Shown: positions 36,977 to 45,906 of the stretch, in pieces
How positions within the stretch are numbered: position 1 is the first letter of the stretch
Layout of the letters: each line of letters starts with the position of its first letter
DNA from: Membranihabitans marinus
Lineage (GTDB): Bacteria > Bacteroidota > Bacteroidia > Chitinophagales > Saprospiraceae
Direction: 5' to 3'
Assembly (NCBI RefSeq): GCF_021729155.1
Contig: NZ_JAJQYA010000001.1
Location: forward strand, 310,001 to 374,000
Length of the DNA: 64,000 nucleotides
Translations under genes and position numbers: made by a program
Notes under the pieces: model-generated
The model's database searches: none
What the model was told of the DNA's origin: nothing
The model's input: only the letters and a program-made list of their open reading frames with translations

Positions 36977-37771
36977 ATGGATTTACAAAACAAAAATATT
37001 GTAATTATTGGCGGTACTTCTGGGATTGGTTTGGCGGCAGCGGAGGGATTTGTTGCGTCAGGCGCTGGATTAGTCGTTGTTGGTTTGGATGAAGAAAGTT
37101 GTGAAGTTGCTCAGGATATACTTGGCAATCAGGCTGTAGTTTTGCAAGGCGATGCAGTGGATGAGAAAACAGCGGCTTACGCTATAGAACAATGTAATCA
37201 ACATTTCGGACAGTTGACTGGATTATACCATGTTGCGGGATCGAGTGGACGAAAGTACGGTGATGGACCACTGCACGAGATGAGTATTGAGGGGTGGAAT
37301 AAAACCTTTGAAGTCAATTTGACGAGTTTAATGTTGTCTAATCGAGCGGCTTTACGAGCGTTTTTGGCCTCAGATACGGTGGGATCCATTTTAAATTTAA
37401 CTTCTGTCTTGGCTTCTTCTCCAGCTCCACACTATTTTACGACCCACGGTTATGCTGCGGCCAAGTCTGCAGTAATTGGTTTGACTAAATCTACAGCTGC
37501 TCACTACGCTAAATACGGAATTCGAATCAATGGATTGGCGCCGGGATTGGTAGACAGTCCCATGGCACAGCGAGCTGCACAAAACCGAGATATTATGGCT
37601 TATATTAAGACAAAACAGCCATTGGATGGAGGGAGGATCGGTAGCCCAACAGATTTAGTGGGAGCAGCATTGTATTTTATGTCTGACTACTCTCAATTTA
37701 CAACCGGGCAGATTTTATCCGTAGATGGTGGATGGAGTACTCAGGAGGGGCAAATTATTAGCAATGAATGA
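36977..37771 (+). CDS. SDR-family oxidoreductase
   Basis: 264 residues, classical SDR: GGTSGIG at 12-18, VAGSSG in place of NNAG, Ser143, Tyr159 and Lys163 (GYAAAKSAVIG), C-terminal TGQILSVDGGWSTQ. No signal peptide, so it is cytoplasmic. The substrate is unknown; the change of NNAG to VAGS is unusual but seen in sugar- and steroid-type SDRs. It lies 22 bp after the cytochrome gene and overlaps the ROK gene by 8 bp, so it belongs to the same operon. Confidence 0.88.
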   Translation: MDLQNKNIVIIGGTSGIGLAAAEGFVASGAGLVVVGLDEESCEVAQDILGNQAVVLQGDAVDEKTAAYAIEQCNQHFGQLTGLYHVAGSSGRKYGDGPLHEMSIEGWNKTFEVNLTSLMLSNRAALRAFLASDTVGSILNLTSVLASSPAPHYFTTHGYAAAKSAVIGLTKSTAAHYAKYGIRINGLAPGLVDSPMAQRAAQNRDIMAYIKTKQPLDGGRIGSPTDLVGAALYFMSDYSQFTTGQILSVDGGWSTQEGQIISNE

Positions 37772-38675
37772 AGGAGATAAAATAGCATATACCATAGGCG
37801 TGGATTTGGGGGGGACTCGAATCAAGGCCGTTTTATTGGATGTAGGGCAAGGTGTGGTGGTCAATCGACTTACATGTGATAGTTTGGGTAGTGAGTTTGA
37901 GGGTTGGAAAATTAAAATTAAAGAAATGGTTGTCGAATTGCAGACTGGACTTGATTCACCCATTATGGGCATAGGTCTGGCTGCACCTGGTATAGCTGCC
38001 AGTAATCGACAATCCATAGCTTTGATGCCTGGAAGGTTGAGTGGATTGGAGGGATTTCAATGGTCATCTTATTTGGATCGATCGGTCACCGTCATTAATG
38101 ATGGGCAATCAGCCTTACTGGCTGAGGTGTATTATGGTCAACTAAAAGGGGTTACCGATGGATTTTTGTTGACCTTGGGCACTGGTGTTGGTGGGGCTCT
38201 TTGGCTCAATAACCAGTTGTATGGTGGAAAGCATCATTTCGCTGGACACTTAGGTCATTTGTCTATCGATGCCAATAGTGTAGATCGTGGGATAACTTCT
38301 ATGCCGGGGAGTTTGGAAGCTGCCATTGGCAATGAGAGTGTGGGTAAACGGAGTTGGCAACACTATCAACACACCAAGGATTTGGTAATGGCTTATGAAA
38401 ATCAAGAGCCGATAGCGAGTTATGTATGGTTGAATAGTGTAAGGCAATTGGCTATCGGGCTCGCTTCATTAATTAATGTTTTCGCTCCTGAAAAAATAGT
38501 ATTGAGTGGTGGAATTGCCAATGCCGGGGAATCTCTTTTTCAGCCATTAAATGCATTTATGAATTGTTATGAATGGTGTCCTATGGGTGAAAATGTGCCC
38601 ATTGTGAAGGCTGAATTTGAGGAGTGGTCGGGTGCTATAGGTGCAGCAGTTGCCGTAATAGAATGTAAAAATTAA
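37764..38675 (+). CDS. ROK-family protein (sugar kinase-like) lacking the zinc cysteines
   Basis: 303 residues from the ATG at 37764, which overlaps the SDR stop by 8 bp; an upstream ATG at 37725 is not needed for the fold. ATP-binding DLGGTRIKA, the catalytic Asp in INDGQSALLAE, TLGTGVGGALW and the GHLGHLSID helix are intact. The usual ROK zinc motif CxCGxxGCLE appears as GITSMPGSLE, so all three Cys are replaced. It likely phosphorylates a sugar or amino sugar in the cytoplasm, but loss of zinc suggests a distinct subgroup. A SIS gene follows by 7 bp. Confidence 0.85.
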   Translation: MNEGDKIAYTIGVDLGGTRIKAVLLDVGQGVVVNRLTCDSLGSEFEGWKIKIKEMVVELQTGLDSPIMGIGLAAPGIAASNRQSIALMPGRLSGLEGFQWSSYLDRSVTVINDGQSALLAEVYYGQLKGVTDGFLLTLGTGVGGALWLNNQLYGGKHHFAGHLGHLSIDANSVDRGITSMPGSLEAAIGNESVGKRSWQHYQHTKDLVMAYENQEPIASYVWLNSVRQLAIGLASLINVFAPEKIVLSGGIANAGESLFQPLNAFMNCYEWCPMGENVPIVKAEFEEWSGAIGAAVAVIECKN

Positions 38676-38682
38676 TAAACAT

Positions 38683-39474
38683 ATGAATTTAACACAGACA
38701 TATATTGAAAAATCAAGAGCCATTCTCGATGGGGTTTTGCAACAGCAGCATGAAATTAGGATGGCGGCAGAATGGTTTGCCAAAACCATTCTAGCTGGTA
38801 GGATGGTACATGTGTTTGGCAGTGGACACAGCCGGATGATGGTGGAAGAAATGTGGCCTCGGTATGGTTCATTTCCCGGATTTAATCCCATCGTTGAGTT
38901 GTCATTGAGTTTTCACAACTTGGTTATTGGAGCCAATGGCCAGCGACAGGCCATGTTTATAGAAAATGTACCGGGGTTGGCAGCCAGAATACTGCGGAAT
39001 TTTGATTTGTCCACTGAGGATTCGGCTTTGATTATTTCTTCTAGTGGCAGCAATGTCGTACCCATAGAAATGGCTGAAGGATTTCAAAAGGCTGGGATAA
39101 AGGTAGTTGCTTTGGTTTCGAAGCGTCATGCCGATCTCAGTTCGAGTAAACACGAAAAAGGATTAAAGTTGACCGATTTTGCCGATTTAATTTTAGATAC
39201 AGGTGCGCCAGCAGGTGATGCCATGATCCAAGTGCCTCATCTAGATGAACCTGTATCACCGGGGTCATCTTTGGGTGGCATTGCGTTGATCAATTGTATA
39301 AAGGCAGAAGTGGCCAATATGTTGACTATGGCTGGTCAACCACCTACGGTGTTGACCTCTGGGATTCATGTAGGAGTTGAAAAAGCGACGTCCTTGTTCG
39401 AGAAAGCCTATGACGAACACGCCCATCGAATGGCTAAGCTATATGCAAATGTTGGGCAAGACAAAAAGATTTAA
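38683..39474 (+). CDS. SIS-domain sugar isomerase-like protein (UPF0309 type)
   Basis: 263 residues, one SIS fold: GRMVHVFGSGHSRMMVEEMWPRYGSFPGFNPIVE (about 39-72), SSSGSNVVPIEMAEGFQKAGIKVVALVSKRHAD and LDTGAPAGDAMIQVPHLDEPVSPGSSLGG are characteristic of the UPF0309 group. Related SIS proteins isomerise or bind phosphorylated (amino) sugars. It follows the ROK gene directly (7 bp), which supports a kinase-then-isomerase step, but no reaction has been shown for this subgroup to my knowledge. Confidence 0.85.
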   Translation: MNLTQTYIEKSRAILDGVLQQQHEIRMAAEWFAKTILAGRMVHVFGSGHSRMMVEEMWPRYGSFPGFNPIVELSLSFHNLVIGANGQRQAMFIENVPGLAARILRNFDLSTEDSALIISSSGSNVVPIEMAEGFQKAGIKVVALVSKRHADLSSSKHEKGLKLTDFADLILDTGAPAGDAMIQVPHLDEPVSPGSSLGGIALINCIKAEVANMLTMAGQPPTVLTSGIHVGVEKATSLFEKAYDEHAHRMAKLYANVGQDKKI

Positions 39475-39493
39475 ATAGTGAAAAATAGAGAAT

Positions 39494-40870
39494 ATGTCTT
39501 CCATAATTAAATTTTCAAAAGTGCCCTTTTACGGGGTAAAAGATGTATTGGTGATTGGCGGTGGATCTGCGGGTTGCACTGCAGCATTGGCGGCAGCTGG
39601 ACAGGCAGAGGGAAAATATAAGGTGGCTTTAGTAGAGCGGTACGGTTTTTTAGGTGGTTCGTCCACTCAAATGTTGGATACTTTTTACGGTTTTTTTACT
39701 CCGGGTAACCATCCCCAAAAAATAGTGGGCGGTTGGCCAGATAAAGTGGTGAATGCCCTGGATGGTTATCAAGGTATTTTCTTGCGCCCCAATACCTATG
39801 GGGCGGGTACTGGGGTAAATTACAATCCCGAACGATTGAAGTTTGTATGGGATGAATTGATTGTCGGCCACGATATCGATGTGATTTTACATGCTACTTT
39901 AATCGGTGTGGAACCCCATGACGAAGGTTATGCCTGTGTGTTCTGGCATAAAGGTGGGTTTTTTAAGATCAATGCATTGCGGGTGATTGACGCTTCAGGC
40001 GATGGGGACTTTTCGCATTTGGCTGGATTGCCTTATGAAGAGGCCGGTAAAAAAGAGGCTGCTCAGACGATGACTACAACTTTTCGGATGAGTAATGTGG
40101 ATTTGGATCAATTTGAAAAGGCGGGCGGCAAGTCAATGTTAAAACAAAAAATGAGTGATGCAGTAGACAAAGGACAATACGATTTGCCTCGAAAAGAGGG
40201 GTCAGCCCACGAAATGAATGCCAAAAATTGTATATCTACAGTGGCTGTTAAGGTGGCGGGATATTCGGGATTAGATGCCATGCAATTGACTGAAGCTGAG
40301 ATGGAAGGACGGCGGCAGGCTTTTGTTTATGAAAAGTTTTTTAGAAATGAAGTGGCCGGTTATGCCGATGCCAATATTATAGGGATGTCTCATCAAATTG
40401 GAGTGCGAGAAACGAGAAGAATTTATGGCAATCACCGATTGACAAAGATGGAGTGTTTGGAGGCTAAAATTCCCGAATCCAGTATTTTCTTATGTGGTGC
40501 ACCTATAGAAGATCATCGGCAGGGCAGTCAAGGGGAAATGGAAACACATTGGGAGTACATCCCCAATGCCGGAGTTTACGGTGTGCCCTATGGGACCATT
40601 GTGCCGCAGGAAAGTCAGGTGAGTTGGTGTGTCGGACGTTGTTTTTCGGCCAGTCACGATGCTCATGCTTCTTGTAGGTCCATGGCGCAGACTATGTCTA
40701 TGGGACAGGCGGCTGGTGTCGCTGCCGTATTGTCTCTGTCACATGAAGAGTCGGCAAGTAATTTGTCTGTGAGTCGCTTGAGAAATATTTTGTCAGATAT
40801 TGGTGCAGTTTTAGAACTACCTGATGGTGATGCTGATATTTCCCGCCATGGTTGGAAAAATAATTTTTAA
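39494..40870 (+). CDS. FAD-dependent oxidoreductase (FAD_oxidored type)
   Basis: 458 residues. N-terminal dinucleotide motif VLVIGGGSAGCTAALAAAG followed by VALVERYGFLGGSSTQML, the usual opening of PF12831 proteins. The middle part has RVIDASGDGDFSHLAGLPYE, and the C-terminal part GRCFSASHDAHASCRSMAQTMSMGQAAGVAA closes the FAD site. No signal peptide. The family occurs in many sugar-catabolism loci but its substrates are mostly unknown. It lies 20 bp after the SIS gene and 66 bp before the phosphotriesterase-like gene. Confidence 0.85.
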   Translation: MSSIIKFSKVPFYGVKDVLVIGGGSAGCTAALAAAGQAEGKYKVALVERYGFLGGSSTQMLDTFYGFFTPGNHPQKIVGGWPDKVVNALDGYQGIFLRPNTYGAGTGVNYNPERLKFVWDELIVGHDIDVILHATLIGVEPHDEGYACVFWHKGGFFKINALRVIDASGDGDFSHLAGLPYEEAGKKEAAQTMTTTFRMSNVDLDQFEKAGGKSMLKQKMSDAVDKGQYDLPRKEGSAHEMNAKNCISTVAVKVAGYSGLDAMQLTEAEMEGRRQAFVYEKFFRNEVAGYADANIIGMSHQIGVRETRRIYGNHRLTKMECLEAKIPESSIFLCGAPIEDHRQGSQGEMETHWEYIPNAGVYGVPYGTIVPQESQVSWCVGRCFSASHDAHASCRSMAQTMSMGQAAGVAAVLSLSHEESASNLSVSRLRNILSDIGAVLELPDGDADISRHGWKNNF

Positions 40871-40936
40871 TGAATTCATTTGGTATTAGAAACTCTTTTT
40901 TTTGCTGGTGAATTGATTTATATAAAATACCATAAT

Positions 40937-41893
40937 ATGGATACTTTTGTTCGCACAGTATTGGGGGATATCAAAGTGGAAGATATGGGAGTGACCTATT
41001 CCCATGAGCACATTGTGATAGACGATAGTTATCCTACCCAGAGTCAGCCCAATTTTTTGTTGAATGATATACAGCGAATTGTTACAGAATTAAAAACCGT
41101 TTATCGTTTGGGCGGTAGAACCATGGTCGATACCATGCCGGCCAATTGCGGGCGCAATGTGCTGGCCTTGGCCGAAGTTTCTCGTCGAAGCGGCATACAA
41201 ATTATAGCTCCAACTGGGATTCATTTAGAAATGTATTATCCAACTAATCACTGGCGTTATCTTTATTCTGTGGAGGAATTGGTGGAGATGTTTATTGCCG
41301 ATATTGAAATCGGTATCGATCGACTGGATTACGGTGGTCCCATAGTAAAACGAAGTCCACATAAGGCAGGTTTATTGAAATTGGCCACCGGTGATGGTGA
41401 AATTACTTCTCATCAAAAGAAGATATTTGAGGCTGTGGCTTTGGCTCATCATCGAACGGGATGCCCTATTCTCACCCATAGTAATGCGGGATTGCAAGCT
41501 ATGTCTCAAGTTAAGGAATTCGATAAATGGGGGGTGGATTTATCCAAGGTGGTGATTAGTCATGTCGATCGTCGTAAGGATATAGAGTACCACCGAGAAT
41601 TGTTGAAATCAGGGGTGAATGTAGAATACGACAGTTGTTTTCGATGGAAGGAGGGCGAGGATAATTGGACCATGATATTGTTGGAAGCGCTGTTACCAGA
41701 ATTCCCTTATCAGATAACTCTCGGTATGGATGCTGCTCGTCATAGCTATTGGCATAGTTATGGGGGGAGTCCGGGATTAGGTTATTTGCTGACTGATTTA
41801 GTGGCTTTGTTAAAAGAAAGAGATCTATTGTGGCATTGGCGACATATGATGGTGGACAATCCAGCATCGATATTTTCTTTTAAGAAAGGTTAG
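40937..41893 (+). CDS. Phosphotriesterase-family metal hydrolase (PHP/lactonase-like)
   Basis: 318 residues from the ATG at 40937, which places the first strand correctly; the in-frame start at 40880 adds 19 residues with no homology. All binuclear-metal ligands of the family can be placed: H23-x-H25 (SHEHI), the carbamylated Lys148 (GLLKLATG), His181 (LTHSNAG), His209 (ISHVDRR) and Asp265 (LGMDAAR). Family members hydrolyse phosphotriesters but more often sugar lactones or phosphorylated lactones. With a ROK kinase, a SIS isomerase and oxidoreductases in the same operon, lactonase activity on an oxidised sugar is the best inference. It is the last gene of the plus-strand run and faces dgoA. 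Confidence 0.88.
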   Translation: MDTFVRTVLGDIKVEDMGVTYSHEHIVIDDSYPTQSQPNFLLNDIQRIVTELKTVYRLGGRTMVDTMPANCGRNVLALAEVSRRSGIQIIAPTGIHLEMYYPTNHWRYLYSVEELVEMFIADIEIGIDRLDYGGPIVKRSPHKAGLLKLATGDGEITSHQKKIFEAVALAHHRTGCPILTHSNAGLQAMSQVKEFDKWGVDLSKVVISHVDRRKDIEYHRELLKSGVNVEYDSCFRWKEGEDNWTMILLEALLPEFPYQITLGMDAARHSYWHSYGGSPGLGYLLTDLVALLKERDLLWHWRHMMVDNPASIFSFKKG

Positions 41894-41995
41894 TTTTTTA
41901 TGTACAAATCCATGATCGATAGGTGTCAATATTACCTATTGTCATCAATTCGTATAATATAAAAAATCAAAGGATGATGTCTGAGAGATATCGCA

Positions 41996-42631
41996 TTATA
42001 ACAGCTGAGATTTTAGCTGGACTAAATGTTCGAAGAGTCCATTAAAATCATTATTCTCGATTAATGCTTTGTTAAACAGACTGCTGCCCATGCCTAAACC
42101 ATATGCCCCAGCCTTGAGATATGCACTTGCATTGCCGTGATTGACACCGCCAGTTGGAATCAATTTAATGTCGTTCAAAGGTGCTAGAACGTCTTTGATG
42201 TATCCCACACCGAGTTGTGAAGCGGGAAATACTTTTACGGCATCCGCTCCCATTGACCAAGCGCGATATATTTCCGTTGGTGTATATGCGCCCGGGAATA
42301 TTGGAATAGATTGGGATACACAATGCTTAATTACACGGTCGTCGAGAATTGGTGTGACAATAAATTTAGATCCTGCATCTAGGGCGTGGTTTAGATCCTC
42401 CATATTGCAAACCGTCCCCGCTCCTATATTCATATTGGGGAAAGTCGTTCGGAGAGCAGTTATGATGTCCACTACATTGTCTGTATTCATAGTTACCTCT
42501 AGGGTGTTGAAGCCCGCTTTGAAGTATGATTCTGCTATTTTTAAAGTCTTTACTTGGCTTATTCCTCTCAGTATACCTACGATGGGTAGTTTTTCAAAGT
42601 TCTCTTTGTTAAATGTGCTATGGTTAGACAT
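41996..42631 (-). CDS. dgoA: KDPG/KDPGal aldolase (2-keto-3-deoxy-6-phosphate sugar acid aldolase)
   Basis: 211 residues, class I aldolase of the KDPG/KHG family. The catalytic residues are at the same numbers as in E. coli Eda: Glu45 (TLEVTMNT) and Schiff-base Lys133 (AVKVFPAS); GAGTV at 70-74 and PTGGV complete the phosphate and substrate site. It cleaves the phosphorylated 2-keto-3-deoxy acid to pyruvate and glyceraldehyde-3-phosphate. It overlaps the upstream DgoK gene by 8 bp, which points to the galactonate-type (KDPGal) branch rather than the Entner-Doudoroff one. Confidence 0.92.
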   Translation of the reverse strand: MSNHSTFNKENFEKLPIVGILRGISQVKTLKIAESYFKAGFNTLEVTMNTDNVVDIITALRTTFPNMNIGAGTVCNMEDLNHALDAGSKFIVTPILDDRVIKHCVSQSIPIFPGAYTPTEIYRAWSMGADAVKVFPASQLGVGYIKDVLAPLNDIKLIPTGGVNHGNASAYLKAGAYGLGMGSSLFNKALIENNDFNGLFEHLVQLKSQLL

Positions 42632-43577
42632 GGTGTTTTAATATGTTTAATTGACCCAATATAATAGCCTGCTGCAATTTTTCCCCATAAAAAAAAGTTG
42701 TTTTTGGCAATAGATTCATAAATGTTATGGCATTTTTATACATGGTCAATAGGGGCTCGTCGGATGCGATATTGATATTTAATGGGTATTTGGATAAATA
42801 GCTTAGCTCGTCTCCGATAAGCAGACCACTTAATTGGTGAAAGTTGGCTTTTTTATCAATATTTCCAAATATTTCATTTGCTCTTATGGAAAATATATTG
42901 GCAGATAATCCCCCTTCCATACCTAGGGCTACTCCCTTGAGAAAGGATTTTTTATATTTTTCTGACCATGGAGAATATTCAACATTGTTACTTAGAATAC
43001 TCTGGTTGGCCAATAAATCAAAGAGTTCTCCAGTCATATAACTTTTAAATGATTCAAATTGATTTTCACTAGAAAATATGTGTTTGCTATGACTGCCAGG
43101 AAGGATGGTAACACCATTCTTTTGATCTGTTGTCATATATTGACAGAGTCCAAGTGCTTGGACTTCTTCTCCTCGCATAATGGAATCTGTTGAACGGACA
43201 CCAGAAATGAGGAGTAAATTCATTCCATTTTCTAGTTCTATTTTTTTGGTTATGATCGAAGGACTGTTGTAATTTATCGGCATTTCGGCGTAGGGAAGTT
43301 CCATCATGCCAATACTTGAAGTAACCATGCCAGAGGCCACGATATAGTCAGAACTTTCTGTACTGAATCCATTGGACTTTAATGTGTTTTGGAGGAAGGA
43401 TTTAAAGTAATCAAATTGACTTAAACTGGACAGCTGTTTATATTGATTAAATATTTTTTTAATACCATCATTGGTTTTCACTTCCTTTATAACCCTCATA
43501 GAATGGGTATCTACAAGTCGCAGTCGAAGATTTGATGTGCCCCAGTCGCAACTTATAAATTTTGAAATATTTTTCAT
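42624..43577 (-). CDS. dgoK: 2-dehydro-3-deoxygalactonokinase
   Basis: 317 residues of the DgoK family (PF05035): opening ISCDWGTSNLRLRLVD, ASGMVTSSIGMMELPY, MRGEEVQALG, ILPGSHSKHI and IGDELSYL. It phosphorylates 2-keto-3-deoxy-D-galactonate at C6. The aldolase gene begins inside its last codons. Sulfated-galactan degraders use this pair after breakdown of 3,6-anhydrogalactose; the sulfatase 600 bp upstream fits that idea, but no anhydrogalactose dehydrogenase or cycloisomerase is present here. Confidence 0.93.
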   Translation of the reverse strand: MKNISKFISCDWGTSNLRLRLVDTHSMRVIKEVKTNDGIKKIFNQYKQLSSLSQFDYFKSFLQNTLKSNGFSTESSDYIVASGMVTSSIGMMELPYAEMPINYNSPSIITKKIELENGMNLLLISGVRSTDSIMRGEEVQALGLCQYMTTDQKNGVTILPGSHSKHIFSSENQFESFKSYMTGELFDLLANQSILSNNVEYSPWSEKYKKSFLKGVALGMEGGLSANIFSIRANEIFGNIDKKANFHQLSGLLIGDELSYLSKYPLNINIASDEPLLTMYKNAITFMNLLPKTTFFYGEKLQQAIILGQLNILKHHV

Positions 43578-44170
43578 TTTTTCTATTTGGGTTAGCCCTT
43601 CTTGATTTTACAATAGAATAGTTCTTTGGTGTAAATGTAGAATAATATATGAAAAATTTTCTAATTGTCTCTTTTGTTGTGTGTAATTATGGTTTTTGTG
43701 CATAATTTGAAACAAAAGTTAGGTGTTGAATACTTTTTGTCTCATTCTTTTATTTGTCTCATATTCTAGTGGAAGGTTTTACCTTCTTGTTTGCTTCCTT
43801 ATTTTAATTGATATAAAATTGTCTAAGCTGTGGATTACGTGTTTTACGTCCTTGTATTTCAAAATATTTCAAAGGAAGGTTGCAGTAAGTCGTTGTTGGC
43901 GATAGTATTCACCATGGAAGAATTCATTAACTAAGAATTATTAATGGAAACCTTATTTTAATAACCAAAGTGATAACCTGGGATCAAATTCAAAGCCAAA
44001 AGTCAAAATTGTAATATTCCCTCACTATTTGTGTAATAATATTAAATGATGGTAAATACCCTTTAGTGTTATTGGTTTATTTTATGTTTTTACCTCATAT
44101 GGTTGTTTTGTTGGGAGAGTTTATTGATGAATAGTTTTATATTAGTGAAACAATATAAAATCTATAAAAT
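43578..44170. other. 593-bp divergent intergenic region
   Basis: AT-rich region between dgoK (minus) and the sulfatase (plus). Short open frames occur but have no gene-like composition or recognisable family. It should hold both promoters; none matches TTTG-N21-TAnnTTTG well. I see no repeat or palindrome of note. Confidence 0.4.
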
Positions 44171-45562
44171 ATGGCTCATCAATTTGTGTATATTATTCTT
44201 AGTTGTATTTTCTTGTTTTCATGTAGTAGTCAAGAAGTTGAAACGGTGGACAATGAAAAACCCAATGTTGTACTTATTTTCTTAGACGATGGGGCTTTTG
44301 AAGATTTTAGTCCCTTTGGGCAACCGAGATATCCTACTCCTAATGTAGAAGAACTGGCATCAGAAGGGCGTAGTTTTTATAGTTTTTATGTGCCACAGGC
44401 CGTTTGTTCTGCTTCGAGGGCAGCGTTGTTGACGGGATGTTATCCCGGTCGTACCAAGGTTTTTGGTGCTCATGGCCCACGTCAAAAAGGTTTGGATCCC
44501 AGTTTTGCTACCATAGGTGAAGTTTTGAAAAAAAATGGCTATGCTACTGGTGTGTTCGGAAAATGGCATGTTGGTGATCAACCAGAAACCAGACCGATGG
44601 CTCGCGGTTTTGACGAGTCTTCTGGATTAATGTATTCCAATGATATGTGGGCTAATCATCCTGAAAGTGGAGACTACTGGGCTAAGTGGCCATTGCAATT
44701 TTGGAAAAATGGTGAAATTACCATTGATTCCGTAGACAAGGAAGATCAAAAGATGCTTTCCACATGGTATACTGAACACGCCGTTGATTTTATTAAACGA
44801 CATAAAGATCAGCCTTTCTTTGTCTATTTACCTCATTCAATGCCTCATGTGCCGATTTTCTGTAGTGACAAGTTTGAAGGGAAATCCGGCGTTGGTCTAT
44901 ATGGTGATGTCATGATGGAACTCGATTGGTCGGTAGGTCAAATCAATCAAACCCTAAAGGATGAAGGCTTGGAGGATAATACCGTCTTGATTTTTATTGG
45001 ATCAGACAATGGTCCATGGTTGAGCTATAGTGATCATGCTGGATTGACATCATTTAGAGAAGGCAAGGGAACTACTTTCGATGGAGGTGTGCGAAATCCT
45101 GCCATAGTGAAATATCCTGGAAGGATGGAAGCCAACTCCGTTTCTTATAATACTTTTGCCTCTATTGATATTTTGCCAACCCTCTGCGGAATTACAGGAG
45201 CTGATTTACCGCAGAATGAAATCGATGGTAAAGATATATGGAACTGGATTAGCGGTGATGGAAGTGGTGAAAACCCACATAATTACTATCCTTTTTCCAA
45301 CAGTAAACAATTTCAAGGCGTGATAACTGGGGATGGCAAGTGGAAGTTGCATCTAGAGCATCCTTATCGAACCATCGATTATGGAGGCAAAGATGGAATT
45401 CCTGGAAAGTATAAGTTTGAAACTATCGATACCTCTCTTTTTGATATGGTCCACGACCCCTATGAGCGGTCCAACGTCATTGCACAATATCCAGAAATGG
45501 CTCAACAGTTGATTGAGTGGGCGGAAGCTCACGAACAGCGGTTTTATGCTCAGGAGGAATAG
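44171..45562 (+). CDS. Lipoprotein sulfatase (type I, Cys-type)
   Basis: 463 residues. Lipoprotein signal with C18 (LFSCSS). Type I sulfatase fold: metal Asp39-Asp40 (LIFLDDGAFEDF), maturation motif CSASR with Cys79 as the formylglycine site, HVGDQ, and SDNGPW. It should remove sulfate esters from a polysaccharide or glycan at the cell surface after activation by a formylglycine-generating or anaerobic maturase enzyme, not encoded here. It lacks the C-terminal extension of some arylsulfatases. The 3' 451 bp are repeated at 47553-48003 (see repeats), which makes this the intact copy of a former tandem pair. Confidence 0.93.
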   Translation: MAHQFVYIILSCIFLFSCSSQEVETVDNEKPNVVLIFLDDGAFEDFSPFGQPRYPTPNVEELASEGRSFYSFYVPQAVCSASRAALLTGCYPGRTKVFGAHGPRQKGLDPSFATIGEVLKKNGYATGVFGKWHVGDQPETRPMARGFDESSGLMYSNDMWANHPESGDYWAKWPLQFWKNGEITIDSVDKEDQKMLSTWYTEHAVDFIKRHKDQPFFVYLPHSMPHVPIFCSDKFEGKSGVGLYGDVMMELDWSVGQINQTLKDEGLEDNTVLIFIGSDNGPWLSYSDHAGLTSFREGKGTTFDGGVRNPAIVKYPGRMEANSVSYNTFASIDILPTLCGITGADLPQNEIDGKDIWNWISGDGSGENPHNYYPFSNSKQFQGVITGDGKWKLHLEHPYRTIDYGGKDGIPGKYKFETIDTSLFDMVHDPYERSNVIAQYPEMAQQLIEWAEAHEQRFYAQEE

Positions 45563-45566
45563 GTTA
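45112..45566 (+). repeat. Donor copy of a duplicated sulfatase 3' segment
   Basis: This segment aligns without gaps to 47553-48007 (offset 2441 bp). Over 45131-45514 only three mismatches are seen in 384 bp; the first 19 bp and the last about 50 bp are clearly more diverged, and similarity stops right after the stop codon. Confidence 0.9.
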
Positions 45567-45642
45567 TCATATTAATACTATATCTCCCAAATAATTATTG
45601 TCTTATATTTTAGATCGTTAATCTGATTTCAACTGGTTATAA

Positions 45643-45894
45643 TTATTGTGGTGCATTTCTATGACGCCAATAAGTTTTTCCACCGTGATATATTCCATAT
45701 AAGACGATAAAAATCATTACCCATTTCAAACTAATGGTTTTGGTACTAAAACTGTCATCTATAATGATCCATAATAGAAAAAGCACTCCAAAAACGATTC
45801 TGATAATTCCAGCTTTTGCTTGTGGAATTTTATTGAGAAAAATTTGACCAAAAATTAAAATTAAAACACATAATAGTAGCAACATATATTCCAT
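45643..45894 (-). CDS. Small three-helix membrane protein (83 aa)
   Basis: No family recognised. Three hydrophobic helices are evident: 3-18, 29-45 and 56-70, with a basic C-terminal tail (GGKTYWRHRNAPQ). Its ATG lies 12 bp after the stop of the Cys-rich lipoprotein gene on the same strand, so the two are probably one operon. A small polytopic protein next to a Cys-rich secreted protein is the arrangement seen in toxin-immunity and some peptide-modification pairs; this is only suggested by position. Confidence 0.6.
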   Translation of the reverse strand: MEYMLLLLCVLILIFGQIFLNKIPQAKAGIIRIVFGVLFLLWIIIDDSFSTKTISLKWVMIFIVLYGIYHGGKTYWRHRNAPQ

Positions 45895-45906
45895 AATAAC
45901 AAGTAT

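Noticed and set aside
43723-43905. Short open frame with hydrophobic codons in the dgoK-sulfatase gap
   Set aside because: It has no known family, comes from very AT-rich sequence and shows no start context; chance is the simpler reading.
44103-44285. 60-codon frame overlapping the sulfatase start
   Set aside because: It lies in another frame over the sulfatase signal peptide and has no independent support.
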